This document shows, one piece after another, positions 43,968-52,831 of a stretch of DNA of 64,000 nucleotides; positions within the stretch are counted from its first letter, which is position 1; each line of letters starts with the position of its first letter. The stretch covers positions 3,224,001-3,288,000 of the forward strand of contig NZ_CP108464.1 of assembly GCF_036226405.1 (NCBI RefSeq), read 5' to 3'. The notes beneath the pieces are model-generated. The model was given only the letters and a program-made list of their open reading frames with translations. It was not told the origin of the DNA and made no database searches. A program made the position numbers and the translations under genes. This DNA comes from Streptomyces sp. NBC_01260. Lineage in GTDB: Bacteria > Actinomycetota > Actinomycetes > Streptomycetales > Streptomycetaceae.

Positions 43968-44050
43968 GATGGCGTCCTTCCACTATTCGGCAGGTGCCGG
44001 ATGTATATGTCGGCGGGCGTACGTGGAGCCCGCTGGACCGCTGAGCGAAA

Positions 44051-44608
44051 TTACTCGGCGGCCTCGGCGGGAGCCGGAGTACCGGCACCGCCCTGCTCTT
44101 CCCTCTTGGCGCGAAGCGCTTCCGCGGTGCGGACGAACTTCGACGGCAGAGCCTGGAAGAGCTGCGCAGCCTGAGTCTGCTTGCCCTTCATGGCACCGGC
44201 CAGCTTGGCGAGCAGAACCTCGCGGGACTCGAGGTCCGCGAGCTTCTTGAACTCATCGGCGGACAGCGCCTTACCGTCAAGGACACCGCCCTTGATGATG
44301 AGGTTGGGGTTGTCCTTGGCGAAGTCACGAAGACCCTTCGCCGACTCCACCGGGTCACCGGTGACGAAGGCAACCGCCGTCGGACCTGCGAACAGGTCGT
44401 CGAGCGTGTCGATCCCGGCCTCGTTGGCCGCAATCTTGGTCAGCGTGTTCTTCACCACGGCGTACTGGGCGTTCTCACCGAGCGAACGGCGCAGCTGCTT
44501 GAGCTGTGCCACGGTGAGACCCCGGTACTCGGTCAGCACGGCGGCGTTCGAGCTGCGGAACTGGTCCGCGAGCTCGGCTACCGCGGCAGCCTTGTCGGGC
44601 CTTGCCAT
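44051..44608 (-). CDS. rplJ: 50S ribosomal protein L10
   Basis: L10 anchors L7/L12 to the 23S rRNA and autoregulates its own mRNA in many bacteria. The 185-aa product starts [20 protein letters not shown] and contains [20 protein letters not shown]. The C-terminal helix that binds L7/L12 ends with an Ala/Pro tail. The leader upstream is consistent with L10-type feedback. Confidence 0.98.
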   Translation of the reverse strand: MARPDKAAAVAELADQFRSSNAAVLTEYRGLTVAQLKQLRRSLGENAQYAVVKNTLTKIAANEAGIDTLDDLFAGPTAVAFVTGDPVESAKGLRDFAKDNPNLIIKGGVLDGKALSADEFKKLADLESREVLLAKLAGAMKGKQTQAAQLFQALPSKFVRTAEALRAKREEQGGAGTPAPAEAAE

Positions 44609-44745
44609 GAGCTTGGCCTCCTTCCGGGTGATGAGGACCGCTCAGAAGGGGCCGGAAAAGACGAAACGCCCCAGCACAAGTGCCAGGGCGTAGCTCAACC
44701 GCACGAAGTCCGGGAGCTTTCCACAGTCACCTGCGCAGGTCGTCC
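44609..44745 (-). promoter_or_regulatory. probable L10 leader of rplJL
   Basis: The about 140 nt upstream of rplJ are non-coding and contain paired segments (for example GCCCTGGCACTTGTGCTGGGGC in the transcript), as expected for the L10-binding leader known in many bacteria. The fold is inferred; I have not tested it against a covariance model. Confidence 0.5.
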
Positions 44746-44821
44746 GTGCTCAACGGATCCTTCGGTTGCTGTCCCCCTTGCGGGAGCGCAGCAACGACCA
44801 GCGGTCTTTGGCTTCTGCAGA

Positions 44822-44851
44822 AGAGTACGCGACCGGGGTCGCGCCGAGCAA
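44822..44851 (-). promoter_or_regulatory. predicted rplJ promoter
   Basis: On the minus strand, TTGCTC (44851-44846) and TACTCT (44827-44822) are separated by 18 bp. It would give a leader of about 205 nt before rplJ. It is a moderate match to the vegetative consensus. Confidence 0.45.
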
Positions 44852-44881
44852 ATCCGTCCCACTCCGGGTACTGCGGGAGGT

Positions 44882-45783
44882 TCAGGACGCGCCGCCGGAC
44901 GCTCCCTGCTGCTGCTTCAGGAGCTCGGAGAAGTCGACGCTGTCGGAGGCCGGCGGCCGCTCGACCGACACCTTGGTGCCGTAGTCGCTGTAGAACACCG
45001 TGGAGTTGAGCTCGCCGGTCTTCATCTGGCCGCGCTCGGTCTTCTTCACCAGCAGGTCGTTCTTGTCGACCCAGATGTCGACCTTCTCCGTGGTGATCCC
45101 GGCGTCGCTGAGCTGCTTCTTGAACGCGGCGAGCTGACCGGCGTCCAGCTCGGAGTTCTTGGCGGTCAGCTCGGCGACGTCGACCGTGCCGGAGTAGTGC
45201 GTGGTGGCGACACCCCGGACGTCCTCCTGGCCCGTCTTCTTCACGTCCCCGGAGGCCAGCAGCGCCTTCACCCCCTGGTCGGGGGTGGTGTTCTGCATCT
45301 GGTCCTTCATCAGCTCGCCCGAGGCGCCGGAGAGCTTGGCGAGGTCCTCGTAGCTGTAGTTGATCCAGTGCTTGCCACCGGCCTGCTGGCGAAGGCATCG
45401 CCCATGTTGGCCGCGTAGCCGTCCTTGAAGTAGCGCGCCTGCATCGTGCCGTCGCTGCCGGACTGCTTCAGGGTGTCCGCCATGGTGCCGCCGGTGTACT
45501 TGATCTCCAGGGCGCCGCTGATGCCGTCGGACCAGTCGATGGCCCCGGACTGCTTCATGGACATCTGGGTGCCCATCGTGGTGGTGCCCTCGACCTTCGC
45601 CGAGTTCGCCCCGCCGGTCTTCTTCTGGACCGCGAGCAGTGCGGCGATCGGTTCGGCCTTCGTCGCAGCCGCGCCGCCGCGGCTCTCGCTCTTGCTGTCC
45701 GATCCGCCGCAGGCCGCGACCGACGTCAGCGCCGCTGCCACTGCCACGGACAGACCCACGCGCCGTACGGTACTTGTCCTCAT
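44882..45783 (-). pseudogene. frameshifted LppX/LolA-like lipoprotein gene
   Basis: A secreted lipoprotein is encoded in two frames. The N-terminal part starts MRTSTVRRVGLSVAVAAALT with lipobox VAACGG and runs to MGDAFAS. The rest (GGKHWINYSYEDLAKLSGAS to DFSELLKQQQGASGGAS) is in another frame. The switch lies near 45385-45396, where adding one base would restore MGDAFAxQAGGKHWI. Lipoproteins occupy this site between rplA and rplJ in other Streptomyces. Either the gene is recently inactivated or there is a one-base assembly error. The start has a GGGAGCG ribosome binding site. Confidence 0.8.
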
Positions 45784-45865
45784 ATCCGCTCCCACCCCTG
45801 TGTCCGGCTCTCGGTGCCCTCACGCTAACTCACGGCTCCGACAGCCACCGGTACGTACGTACGAG

Positions 45866-45902
45866 GACGGGCCCCGCACCTCGAAAGGTTGCGGGGCCCG
45901 TC
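45866..45902 (-). terminator. rplA terminator
   Basis: A hairpin with arms GACGGGCCCCGCA and TGCGGGGCCCGTC sits 40 bp below the rplA stop and above the lipoprotein start. It separates the rplKA unit from the lipoprotein gene. Confidence 0.85.
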
Positions 45903-45942
45903 AATGTCACACGTGACGCGGCGTTCGTACGAGCACTCGGGC

Positions 45943-46665
45943 TCAGACGGAGGCCGGGTCCTCCTCGACGAGGAGGTTACGGGTGCGGTTGGAGTCCAGC
46001 GGGATGCCGGGGCCCATCGTGGTGGCCAGCGTGGCCTTCTTGATGTAGCGGCCCTTGGCGGCGGACGGCTTCAGACGGAGGATCTCGTCCAGCGCCGCTG
46101 CGTAGTTCTCCACCAGCTTGGTCTCGTCGAACGAGGTCTTGCCGATGATGAAGTGCAGGTTCGAGTGCTTGTCGACGCGGAACTCGATCTTGCCGCCCTT
46201 GATGTCGTTGACAGCCTTCACGACATCGGGGGTGACGGTGCCGGTCTTCGGGTTCGGCATCAGACCACGCGGACCGAGCACGCGGCCCAGGCGGCCGACC
46301 TTGCCCATGAGGTCCGGGGTCGCGACGACGGCGTCGAAGTCCAGACGGCCCTTCGCCACCTCGTCGATGAGCTCGTCGGCGCCGACGATGTCGGCGCCCG
46401 CGGCTTCCGCGGCCGCAGCACGGTCACCGGTCGCGAAGACCAGGACCCGGGCGGTCTTGCCGGTGCCGTGCGGGAGGTTCACGGTGCCACGGACCATCTG
46501 GTCGGCCTTGCGAGGGTCAACACCCAGGGCAAACGCGACCTCGACGGTGCTGTCGAACTTCGTGGAGGCGGTGTCCTTGGCGATACGGACGGCCTCGAGC
46601 GGGGCGTAGTTGCGCGCCCGGTCGATCTTGGCGTCCGCAGCGCGGAGGTTCTTGCTGCGCTTCAC
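45943..46665 (-). CDS. rplA: 50S ribosomal protein L1
   Basis: L1 forms the mobile E-site stalk and can repress its own operon. The 240-aa product starts [20 protein letters not shown] and contains the signature [20 protein letters not shown] followed by [14 protein letters not shown]. It follows rplK after 80 bp that hold a short hairpin (ACCAGCGCTTGGT). Confidence 0.98.
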   Translation of the reverse strand: MKRSKNLRAADAKIDRARNYAPLEAVRIAKDTASTKFDSTVEVAFALGVDPRKADQMVRGTVNLPHGTGKTARVLVFATGDRAAAAEAAGADIVGADELIDEVAKGRLDFDAVVATPDLMGKVGRLGRVLGPRGLMPNPKTGTVTPDVVKAVNDIKGGKIEFRVDKHSNLHFIIGKTSFDETKLVENYAAALDEILRLKPSAAKGRYIKKATLATTMGPGIPLDSNRTRNLLVEEDPASV

Positions 46666-46745
46666 TTCTACTCCTGTGGTTTCAGAGTGTGGAGTCGTGG
46701 TGCGGACCAGCGCTTGGTCCTACCACTGAGGGCGGTGGGGCTGAA

Positions 46746-47180
46746 TCAGCCTTCGACCGTGATGCCCATGGAACGGGCGGTGCCGGCGATGATCTTCGAC
46801 GCTGCGTCGAGGTCATTGGCGTTCAGGTCGGGGAGCTTCGTCGTGGCGATCTCGCGGACCTGGGCGGCCGTCAGCTTGGCAACCTTGGTCTTGTGCGGCT
46901 CGCCGGAGCCCTTGTCCACACCCGCGGCCTTGAGGATCAGCTTGGCGGCCGGCGGAGTCTTGGTGATGAAGGTGAAGGAACGGTCGTCGTAGACCGTGAT
47001 CTCCACCGGCACGACCATGCCACGCTGCGACTCGGTCGCGGCGTTGTAGGCCTTGCAGAACTCCATGATGTTGACGCCGTGCTGACCCAGTGCGGGGCCG
47101 ACCGGCGGGGCCGGGTTGGCCGCACCGGCGTTGATCTGGAGCTTGATAAGCCCCGTGACCTTCTTCTTCTTGGGAGGCAT
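46746..47180 (-). CDS. rplK: 50S ribosomal protein L11
   Basis: L11 forms part of the GTPase-associated centre, the thiostrepton target, and is needed for RelA activation. The 144-aa product starts [20 protein letters not shown] and contains the proline-rich [20 protein letters not shown]. The frame extends upstream, but the ATG at 47180 with a GGAGAGAGC site gives the normal N-terminus. Confidence 0.98.
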
Positions 47181-47274
47181 GTGCTCTCTCCGGGTCCTAG
47201 TGAGAGTTTTCGCCGTCATCCGGTCATCCGGATGCAGGCATACCGCACAACGATAACGGGTATAGCTGCGCGAC

Positions 47275-47325
47275 CAAAAACCAAGCAGGTCAGACAGGCT
47301 TTGACAGCCGGTCTGACCTGCTTGG
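47275..47325 (-). terminator. intrinsic terminator between nusG and rplK
   Basis: A perfect 15-bp inverted repeat (CCAAGCAGGTCAGAC, 47281-47295, with its complement at 47311-47325) is followed on the minus strand by a TTTTT tract. This is the most canonical intrinsic terminator in the window and closes the secE-nusG transcript. Confidence 0.92.
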
Positions 47326-47369
47326 TAGGCATGTGTCCAGAAGCTGGCGGGCGCCTGCTCGGGCAGTCG

Positions 47370-48311
47370 CTAGTTCTTCTGGATCTGGTCGAAGCTGAGC
47401 TCGACCGGCGTCTCGCGGCCGAAGATCTCGACGAGACCCTTGACCTTCTTCGAGTCGGCGTTGATCTCGTTGATCGTCGCCTGCAGCGTCGCGAACGGGC
47501 CGTCGGTGACGGTGACGGAGTCGCCCACCTCGAAGTCCAGCACCTGGACCTCGACCTTGCGGGACGGAGCCGGCTTGCCCTCGGCCTCCGCGGCCTCACG
47601 GGCGGCCTTCTCCTCGGCCTCCGGCGCGAGCATCTTGACGATCTCGTCCAGGGTCAGCGGGTACGGGTCGTAGGCGTTGCCCACGAAGCCGGTGACACCG
47701 GGAGTGTTGCGGACGACGCCCCAGGACTCGTTCGTCAGGTCCATGCGCACCAGGACGTAACCCGGGAGCTTGTTCTGACGGACGTTCTTGCGCTCGCCGT
47801 TCTTGATCTGGACGATTTCCTCCTCAGGCACCTCGGCCTGATAGATGAACTCCTCCACGTTCAGCGAGACGGCGCGCTGCTCCAGGTTGGCCTTCACACG
47901 CTTCTCGTAACCGGCGTACGTGTGGATGACGTACCACTCGCCCGGCAGGGTGCGCAGTTCCTCGCGCAGGGCCGTGACGGTGTCGACGGGGGCGGCCGGC
48001 TCGGCCTCTTCCTCGTCGGCCTCGTCGTCGGCTTCCTCGGCGTCGGCCTCTTCGTCGTCCGCGGACGCCTCGGCGGCCTCGTCGTCAGCGGCCTCGGCCT
48101 CGGCGTCACCGGCGTCGGCCTCGGCGGCCTCGTCGGTGGTCTCGGCGTGCACTGCGGCCTGCTCGGCGGGCGCGCCCGCGGCGTCGTCGGCAGCTTCAGC
48201 CTGGTCCGGCTCCACAGCGTCCGCCGCCTCGACGATGTCGAGCTCGTCCTCGGCGGACTCGAAGGCGCCCGCCGTCGGCTCGACGGCGTCGTTCAGGTTC
48301 GGGTCAGACAC
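47370..48311 (-). CDS. nusG: transcription termination/antitermination factor NusG
   Basis: NusG links RNA polymerase to the ribosome (through S10) and to Rho. The 313-aa product has a long acidic, Ala/Glu/Asp-rich N-terminal extension (about residues 5-125), typical of actinobacteria. The NGN domain follows ([40 protein letters not shown]) with a C-terminal KOW domain ([20 protein letters not shown]). The start is the GTG at 48311, with GGAAGAAG upstream. Confidence 0.97.
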   Translation of the reverse strand: MSDPNLNDAVEPTAGAFESAEDELDIVEAADAVEPDQAEAADDAAGAPAEQAAVHAETTDEAAEADAGDAEAEAADDEAAEASADDEEADAEEADDEADEEEAEPAAPVDTVTALREELRTLPGEWYVIHTYAGYEKRVKANLEQRAVSLNVEEFIYQAEVPEEEIVQIKNGERKNVRQNKLPGYVLVRMDLTNESWGVVRNTPGVTGFVGNAYDPYPLTLDEIVKMLAPEAEEKAAREAAEAEGKPAPSRKVEVQVLDFEVGDSVTVTDGPFATLQATINEINADSKKVKGLVEIFGRETPVELSFDQIQKN

Positions 48312-48384
48312 GGTGGCTGCTTCTTCCTGGATACAAATGGGTGGAACATGCGAAAGGGGCGCCCATGAGGCGCCCTCCGCGGGA

Positions 48385-48672
48385 TCAGCCGAAGACGTAC
48401 TTGATGACCCGCTGGAATCCGAAGTCAATCACGGTAACGAGACCGATCATGACGACCACGAACACAATCACCACTGAGGTGTATGTCGTGAGCTGGTTGC
48501 GAGTCGGCCAGACAACCTTGCGGAGCTCGGCGATGATCTGGCGGTAGAAGAGCGCGAGACGGCCCAGAGGGCCCTTCTTGCCGCGCTTACCGCCCTTCCG
48601 GGTCTTCTTCTTCGACTCGGGGACTTCATCCTCGGCATCAGGCATGTCGATGGAGCCCACGGCGTCCGTCAC
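48385..48672 (-). CDS. secE: preprotein translocase subunit SecE
   Basis: SecE clamps the SecY channel in the membrane. The 95-aa product has a basic cytoplasmic segment ([20 protein letters not shown]), the amphipathic SecE motif ([20 protein letters not shown]) and one C-terminal transmembrane helix. I chose the GTG at 48672 ([12 protein letters not shown]), which has an AGGTGA site and fits related proteins. An ATG at 48696 is an alternative. Confidence 0.93.
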   Translation of the reverse strand: MTDAVGSIDMPDAEDEVPESKKKTRKGGKRGKKGPLGRLALFYRQIIAELRKVVWPTRNQLTTYTSVVIVFVVVMIGLVTVIDFGFQRVIKYVFG

Positions 48673-48778
48673 GCTTCTCACCTGATTCCGGGTCATGGCC
48701 GTGCCGCGCCCGGTGGAGCCGCACGGCGATGCATTGAAGTACGTACATGCGCACACATCCTGGCGAAGGAGTGTGTAG

Positions 48779-48851
48779 CAGGGCCGGAGGGACTTGAACC
48801 CCCAACCGCTGGTTTTGGAGACCAGTGCTCTACCAATTGAGCTACGACCCT
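48779..48851 (-). tRNA. tRNA-Trp (CCA)
   Basis: The minus strand folds as a full tRNA. The acceptor is AGGGTCG/CGGCCCT, the D-arm GCTC...GAGC, the anticodon loop CTCCAAA with anticodon CCA, and the T-loop TTCAAGT. No CCA tail is encoded. It precedes secE, the same order as trpT-secE-nusG in Mycobacterium. Confidence 0.96.
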
Positions 48852-49076
48852 TTGTGGTTTCCACCAACCTACCGCATGTTCCCGGATGCCCCGAGTGCAG
48901 GAACGGTGCGGCTGGTGAAGGCCAACGACAGGTGAGTGTACGTGCTCAGCGGCCCGGCGTCGAACAGATAGCTCCCGACCGGTCCTGTCCGATTGTTGTC
49001 CGCATGCTGTCCGAGTGCTGTCCGGTCCCTGAAACCCCTGTGCCGACGCGGAATACGGTCTGGGAGCATGGGGGGC

Positions 49077-50303
49077 ATGAGCGCTGCTACTCCTCCCTCC
49101 GAGCGCCGGGTCTCCGCCCGCATCGGTGCCATCTCCGAGTCCGCCACCCTCGCCGTCGACGCCAAGGCCAAGGCCCTCAAGGCCGCCGGCCGTCCGGTGA
49201 TCGGCTTCGGTGCCGGCGAGCCCGACTTCCCGACCCCCGGCTACATCGTCGACGCCGCGGTCGAGGCCTGCCGCAACCCGAAGTACCACCGCTACACCCC
49301 GGCCGGCGGGCTCCCCGAGCTCAAGGCCGCCATCGCGGAGAAGACGCTGCGCGACTCCGGCTACGAGGTCGACGCCTCCCAGATCCTGGTGACCAACGGC
49401 GGCAAGCAGGCCATCTACGAGGCCTTCGCGACGATCCTCGACCCGGGCGACGAGGTCATCGTCCCGGCTCCGTACTGGACCACCTACCCCGAGTCGATCC
49501 GCCTCGCGGGCGGTGTCCCGGTGGAGGTCGTCGCCGACGAGACCACCGGCTACCGGGTCTCCGTGGAGCAGCTGGAGGCGGCCCGTACCGAGCGTACGAA
49601 GGTCGTCCTGTTCGTCTCCCCGTCGAACCCGACCGGTGCGGTCTACAGCGAGGCCGACGCCGAGGCGATCGGCCGCTGGGCCGTCGAGCACGGCCTGTGG
49701 GTGCTGACCGACGAGATCTACGAGCACCTGGTCTACGGCGACGCGAAGTTCACCTCGCTGCCGGCGATCGTGCCCGAACTGCGCGACAAGTGCATCGTGG
49801 TCAACGGTGTCGCCAAGACGTACGCGATGACCGGGTGGCGCGTGGGGTGGATCGTCGGCCCCAAGGACGTGGTGAAGGCCGCGACCAACCTGCAGTCGCA
49901 CGCGACGTCCAACGTCTCCAACGTCGCCCAGGTCGCCGCGCTGGCCGCCGTCTCCGGGAACCTGGACGCGGTCGCCGAGATGCGCACCGCCTTCGACCGG
50001 CGCCGACAGACCATCGTGCGGATGCTCAACGAGATCGACGACGTGCTGTGCCCGGAGCCCGAGGGCGCGTTCTACGCGTACCCCTCGGTGAAGGCGCTGC
50101 TCGGCAAGGAGATCCGCGGCAAGCGCCCGGCCACCTCGGCGGAACTGGCCGCGCTGATCCTGGACGAGGCCGAGGTCGCGGTCGTGCCGGGCGAGGCCTT
50201 CGGTACGCCGGGCTACCTGCGTCTCTCCTACGCGCTGGGCGACGACGACCTCGTCGAGGGTGTCTCGCGGCTCCAGAAGCTGCTGGGCGAGGCCAAGGCC
50301 TGA
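49077..50303 (+). CDS. PLP-dependent aminotransferase (aspartate aminotransferase family)
   Basis: The 408-aa enzyme belongs to fold-type I class I aminotransferases, which exchange amino and keto groups (aspartate/2-oxoglutarate for close relatives). Visible features are [40 protein letters not shown], the [10 protein letters not shown] loop and the PLP-lysine segment [16 protein letters not shown] near residue 250, plus the arginine region GYLRLSYAL near the end. The start is the ATG at 49077 with a GGGGG site. It is divergent from secE and tRNA-Trp. Confidence 0.95.
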   Translation: MSAATPPSERRVSARIGAISESATLAVDAKAKALKAAGRPVIGFGAGEPDFPTPGYIVDAAVEACRNPKYHRYTPAGGLPELKAAIAEKTLRDSGYEVDASQILVTNGGKQAIYEAFATILDPGDEVIVPAPYWTTYPESIRLAGGVPVEVVADETTGYRVSVEQLEAARTERTKVVLFVSPSNPTGAVYSEADAEAIGRWAVEHGLWVLTDEIYEHLVYGDAKFTSLPAIVPELRDKCIVVNGVAKTYAMTGWRVGWIVGPKDVVKAATNLQSHATSNVSNVAQVAALAAVSGNLDAVAEMRTAFDRRRQTIVRMLNEIDDVLCPEPEGAFYAYPSVKALLGKEIRGKRPATSAELAALILDEAEVAVVPGEAFGTPGYLRLSYALGDDDLVEGVSRLQKLLGEAKA

Positions 50304-50323
50304 TCACCTGACGCATCCAGCGG

Positions 50324-50356
50324 GCGACCCTCGGCCACGGCCGGGGGTCGCTTTCC
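50324..50356 (+). terminator. terminator after the aminotransferase gene
   Basis: The hairpin GCGACCC-TCGGCCACGGCCGG-GGGTCGC is followed by CTTTCCTGTT on the plus strand, 20 bp after the stop. Confidence 0.75.
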
Positions 50357-50424
50357 TGTTCGGGGGGCAACTCGATGGGGAATCCGGCTACCGCGACACC
50401 CCGTCCGTGCGGCAGGATCTTGGA

Positions 50425-51447
50425 ATGGAGCGTGATGTACGGCTGTTGCCCAAGGCCCACCTGCACTTGCATTTCACCGGGTCGATGCGGCCCACGACGC
50501 TGCTCGAACTCGCCGACAAGTACGGCGTACGGCTGCCGGAGGCACTGACCGGCGGCGAGCCTCCCCAGCTGCGCGCGACGGACGAGCGGGGCTGGTTCCG
50601 TTTCCAGCGGCTCTACGACATCGCCAGATCCTGTCTGCGCTCGCCCGAGGACATCCAGCGGCTGGTGCGCGAGGCCGCCCAGGAGGACGTCGCGGACGGC
50701 TCCGGCTGGCTGGAGATCCAGGTCGACCCCACCTCGTACGCGCCCCTGCTCGGCGGGCTCATCCCGGCGATCGAGATCATCCTGGACGCGGTGGACAGCG
50801 CCTCGCGCGCGACCGGGCTGCCGATCCGGGTGGTCATCGCGGCGAACCGGATGAAGCACCCGCTGGACGCCAGGACCCTGGCCCGGCTCGCGGTGCGCTA
50901 CGCCGACCGGGGCGTCGTCGGATTCGGGCTCTCCAACGACGAGCGGCGCGGCATGGCCCGCGACTTCGACCGGGCCTTCGCCATCGCCAGGGAGGGCGGC
51001 CTGCTGGCGGCCCCGCACGGCGGTGAGCTGTCGGGCCCCTCCAGCGTCCGCGACTGCCTGGACGATCTGGAGGCGTCCCGGGTCGGGCACGGGGTGCGGG
51101 CCGCCGAGGACCCGCGGCTGCTGCGCAAGCTGGCGGAGCGCGGGGTGACCTGCGAGGTGTGCCCCGCGTCCAACGTGGCGCTCGGCGTCTACGAGAAGCC
51201 GTCGGACGTACCGCTGCGCACCTTGTTCGAGGCCGGGGTGCCGATGGCGCTCGGCGCGGACGACCCGCTGCTCTTCGGCTCCCGGCTGGCCGCGCAGTAC
51301 GACCTGGTGCGACGCCACCACGCGTTCACCGACGAGGAGCTGGCGGAGCTGGCACGTCAGTCGGTACGCGGTTCGGCCGCGCCGGACGCGGTGCGGGCGG
51401 AGCTGCTGGCGGGCGTGGACGGCTGGCTGGCGAAGCCGGTGGGCTGA
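50425..51447 (+). CDS. adenosine deaminase family protein
   Basis: The 340-aa enzyme is a metal-dependent adenosine deaminase (adenosine to inosine, purine salvage). The metal-binding HxH is KAHLHLHFTGSMRP, HGGELSGPSS holds the catalytic glutamate, SRVGHGVRAAEDPRLLR the third histidine region, and LGADDPLLFGS the metal aspartates. It starts MERDVRLLPKAHLHLH. Its 3' end overlaps the convergent TetR gene by 91 bp. Confidence 0.94.
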   Translation: MERDVRLLPKAHLHLHFTGSMRPTTLLELADKYGVRLPEALTGGEPPQLRATDERGWFRFQRLYDIARSCLRSPEDIQRLVREAAQEDVADGSGWLEIQVDPTSYAPLLGGLIPAIEIILDAVDSASRATGLPIRVVIAANRMKHPLDARTLARLAVRYADRGVVGFGLSNDERRGMARDFDRAFAIAREGGLLAAPHGGELSGPSSVRDCLDDLEASRVGHGVRAAEDPRLLRKLAERGVTCEVCPASNVALGVYEKPSDVPLRTLFEAGVPMALGADDPLLFGSRLAAQYDLVRRHHAFTDEELAELARQSVRGSAAPDAVRAELLAGVDGWLAKPVG

Positions 51448-52070
51448 CCGGCCGCCGGCCCGGCCTGCTCGCCGATCCCCCGCAGCAGCGCGCGGGCCAC
51501 CGACGCGGCGAACTCGTCGAGGGACTGCGGCGGCCGCCCGTCCTCCGTGGCCGCGTAGGCGAAGGCCCGCTGTGCGCAGGCCCCCAGCAGCAGGGACGCG
51601 GCCGCGTAGGTGTCGGCGTCGGCCCGCACCCGGCCCGCGGACTGCTCGGCGCGCAGATAGGCGTCCACCCCGCGGATCGGCACATGGGGGCCGGTACCCA
51701 GCTCCCGCATCGCCGCGTTGTGACGGTTCCTGAGCCTCGGCTCGGCGTACAGGGACGCCGCGATCGGGAAGCTCTGCTCGTAGAAGAGGGCGGCCTCGCG
51801 GGCGATCTCGGTGAGGTTCTGCTCGACCGTCCGCTCTCCCTCCCCCGGGTCGGCGATCAGCCGCTTCAGGATTCCGTCGACCTTGGGCAGCCGTTCCTTC
51901 AGGACCGCCACGAAGAGCTCCTCCTTGCTCGGGAAGTGCTTGTAGAGCGCGGCCTCCGAGCAGCCGGCGGCCTTGGCGATCTCCTTGGTGGTGGCGCGGG
52001 CCAGGCCGATGGTGAGCATCAGCCGGTGAGCGGCGTCGATGATGCGGGCGCGGGCCGGCTTCTGATCCAT
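51357..52070 (-). CDS. TetR family transcriptional regulator
   Basis: The 237-aa protein has an N-terminal TetR helix-turn-helix (IIDAAHRLMLTIGLARATTK, EIAKAAGCSEAALYKHFPSK) and a helical ligand-binding part. The C-terminus is Ala/Ser/Pro-rich and runs antisense to the end of the adenosine deaminase gene. It is divergent from an NAD(P)-binding protein gene with a perfect palindromic operator in between, so autoregulation and control of the neighbour are likely. Confidence 0.93.
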   Translation of the reverse strand: MDQKPARARIIDAAHRLMLTIGLARATTKEIAKAAGCSEAALYKHFPSKEELFVAVLKERLPKVDGILKRLIADPGEGERTVEQNLTEIAREAALFYEQSFPIAASLYAEPRLRNRHNAAMRELGTGPHVPIRGVDAYLRAEQSAGRVRADADTYAAASLLLGACAQRAFAYAATEDGRPPQSLDEFAASVARALLRGIGEQAGPAAGQPTGFASQPSTPASSSARTASGAAEPRTD

Positions 52071-52095
52071 GTGCACTCCAACGAAGCTTGACGAG

Positions 52096-52140
52096 TGGGT
52101 AAGTGTTCACTCACTGTAGAGGTGAGTGAACACTTACCCA
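52096..52140. promoter_or_regulatory. TetR operator: 19-bp perfect inverted repeat
   Basis: TGGGTAAGTGTTCACTCAC at 52096-52114 is exactly complementary to 52122-52140, with a 7-bp spacer. Each arm itself contains a shorter near-palindrome around AGTGTTCACT, so two dimers may bind. The element fills the gap between two divergent starts. Confidence 0.85.
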
Positions 52141-52157
52141 CCCTGGGAGGGTGCGCA

Positions 52158-52793
52158 ATGAGACTCACTGTGTTCGGTGCGACAGGCGGTATCGGACAGG
52201 AGATCGTCCGCCAGGCGGTGGCGGCGGGGCACCAGGTGACGGCGGTGGTGCGCGACCCCGCGCGGCTGCCGGTCCCGCTCTCCGACGTGACGGTCCACAC
52301 GGTGGCCCGGATCGATGACCCGGAGGCACTGCGCGAGGCTGTCGCGGGCCGCGACGCGGTGCTCTCGGGCCTGGGCTCACGGGGCCGGAAGGCCGGCGGG
52401 ATCGCCGAGCGGCTGACCCGCGCCGTGCTCGCGGCGATGGAGGCCGAGGGAACGCGACGGCTGCTCGTGGTGAGCGCGGCCCCGGTCGCGCCGGAGCCCG
52501 CGGACGACCCGCTGCTCGACCGGATGATGCTCTCCGCGATCGGCCTGATCCTCAAGGAGGTCTACGCGGACCTCACCGCGATGGAGGCGGCGCTCGCGGC
52601 CTCCGCGACGGACTGGACGTCCGTCCGGCCCCCGAAGCTCACCAACGGCCCGATGACGGGGAGGTACCGGACGGTCCACGGCAGCAACCCGCGCAGCGGC
52701 CGGTCCATCTCCCGGGCCGACGTGGCGCACGCGATGCTGGCGCTGATCGACGACCCTGCGGCGGTGAAACAGGGCGTGGGCGTGGCGTACTGA
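52158..52793 (+). CDS. NAD(P)-binding (NmrA/SDR-like) protein
   Basis: The 211-aa protein is an atypical short-chain dehydrogenase-like protein. The dinucleotide motif is VFGATGGIGQEIVRQAVAAG near the N-terminus, followed by VVRDPARLP and later LLVVSAAPVAPEP and DWTSVRPPKLTNGPMTGRYR. It starts with the ATG at 52158 right after the TetR operator, so it is the probable target of that regulator. The substrate is unknown. Confidence 0.9.
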   Translation: MRLTVFGATGGIGQEIVRQAVAAGHQVTAVVRDPARLPVPLSDVTVHTVARIDDPEALREAVAGRDAVLSGLGSRGRKAGGIAERLTRAVLAAMEAEGTRRLLVVSAAPVAPEPADDPLLDRMMLSAIGLILKEVYADLTAMEAALAASATDWTSVRPPKLTNGPMTGRYRTVHGSNPRSGRSISRADVAHAMLALIDDPAAVKQGVGVAY

Positions 52794-52831
52794 CCGGCCG
52801 GCCCGTGCGGGGCCCTGCTGCCCGGGCGCTG

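Noticed and set aside
46666..46745. Copy of the rpsJ/rpsL leader element before rplA or rplK
   Set aside because: The short hairpin there (ACCAGCGCTTGGT) is different in sequence; no third copy was found upstream of rplJ, rpoB, tuf or secE.
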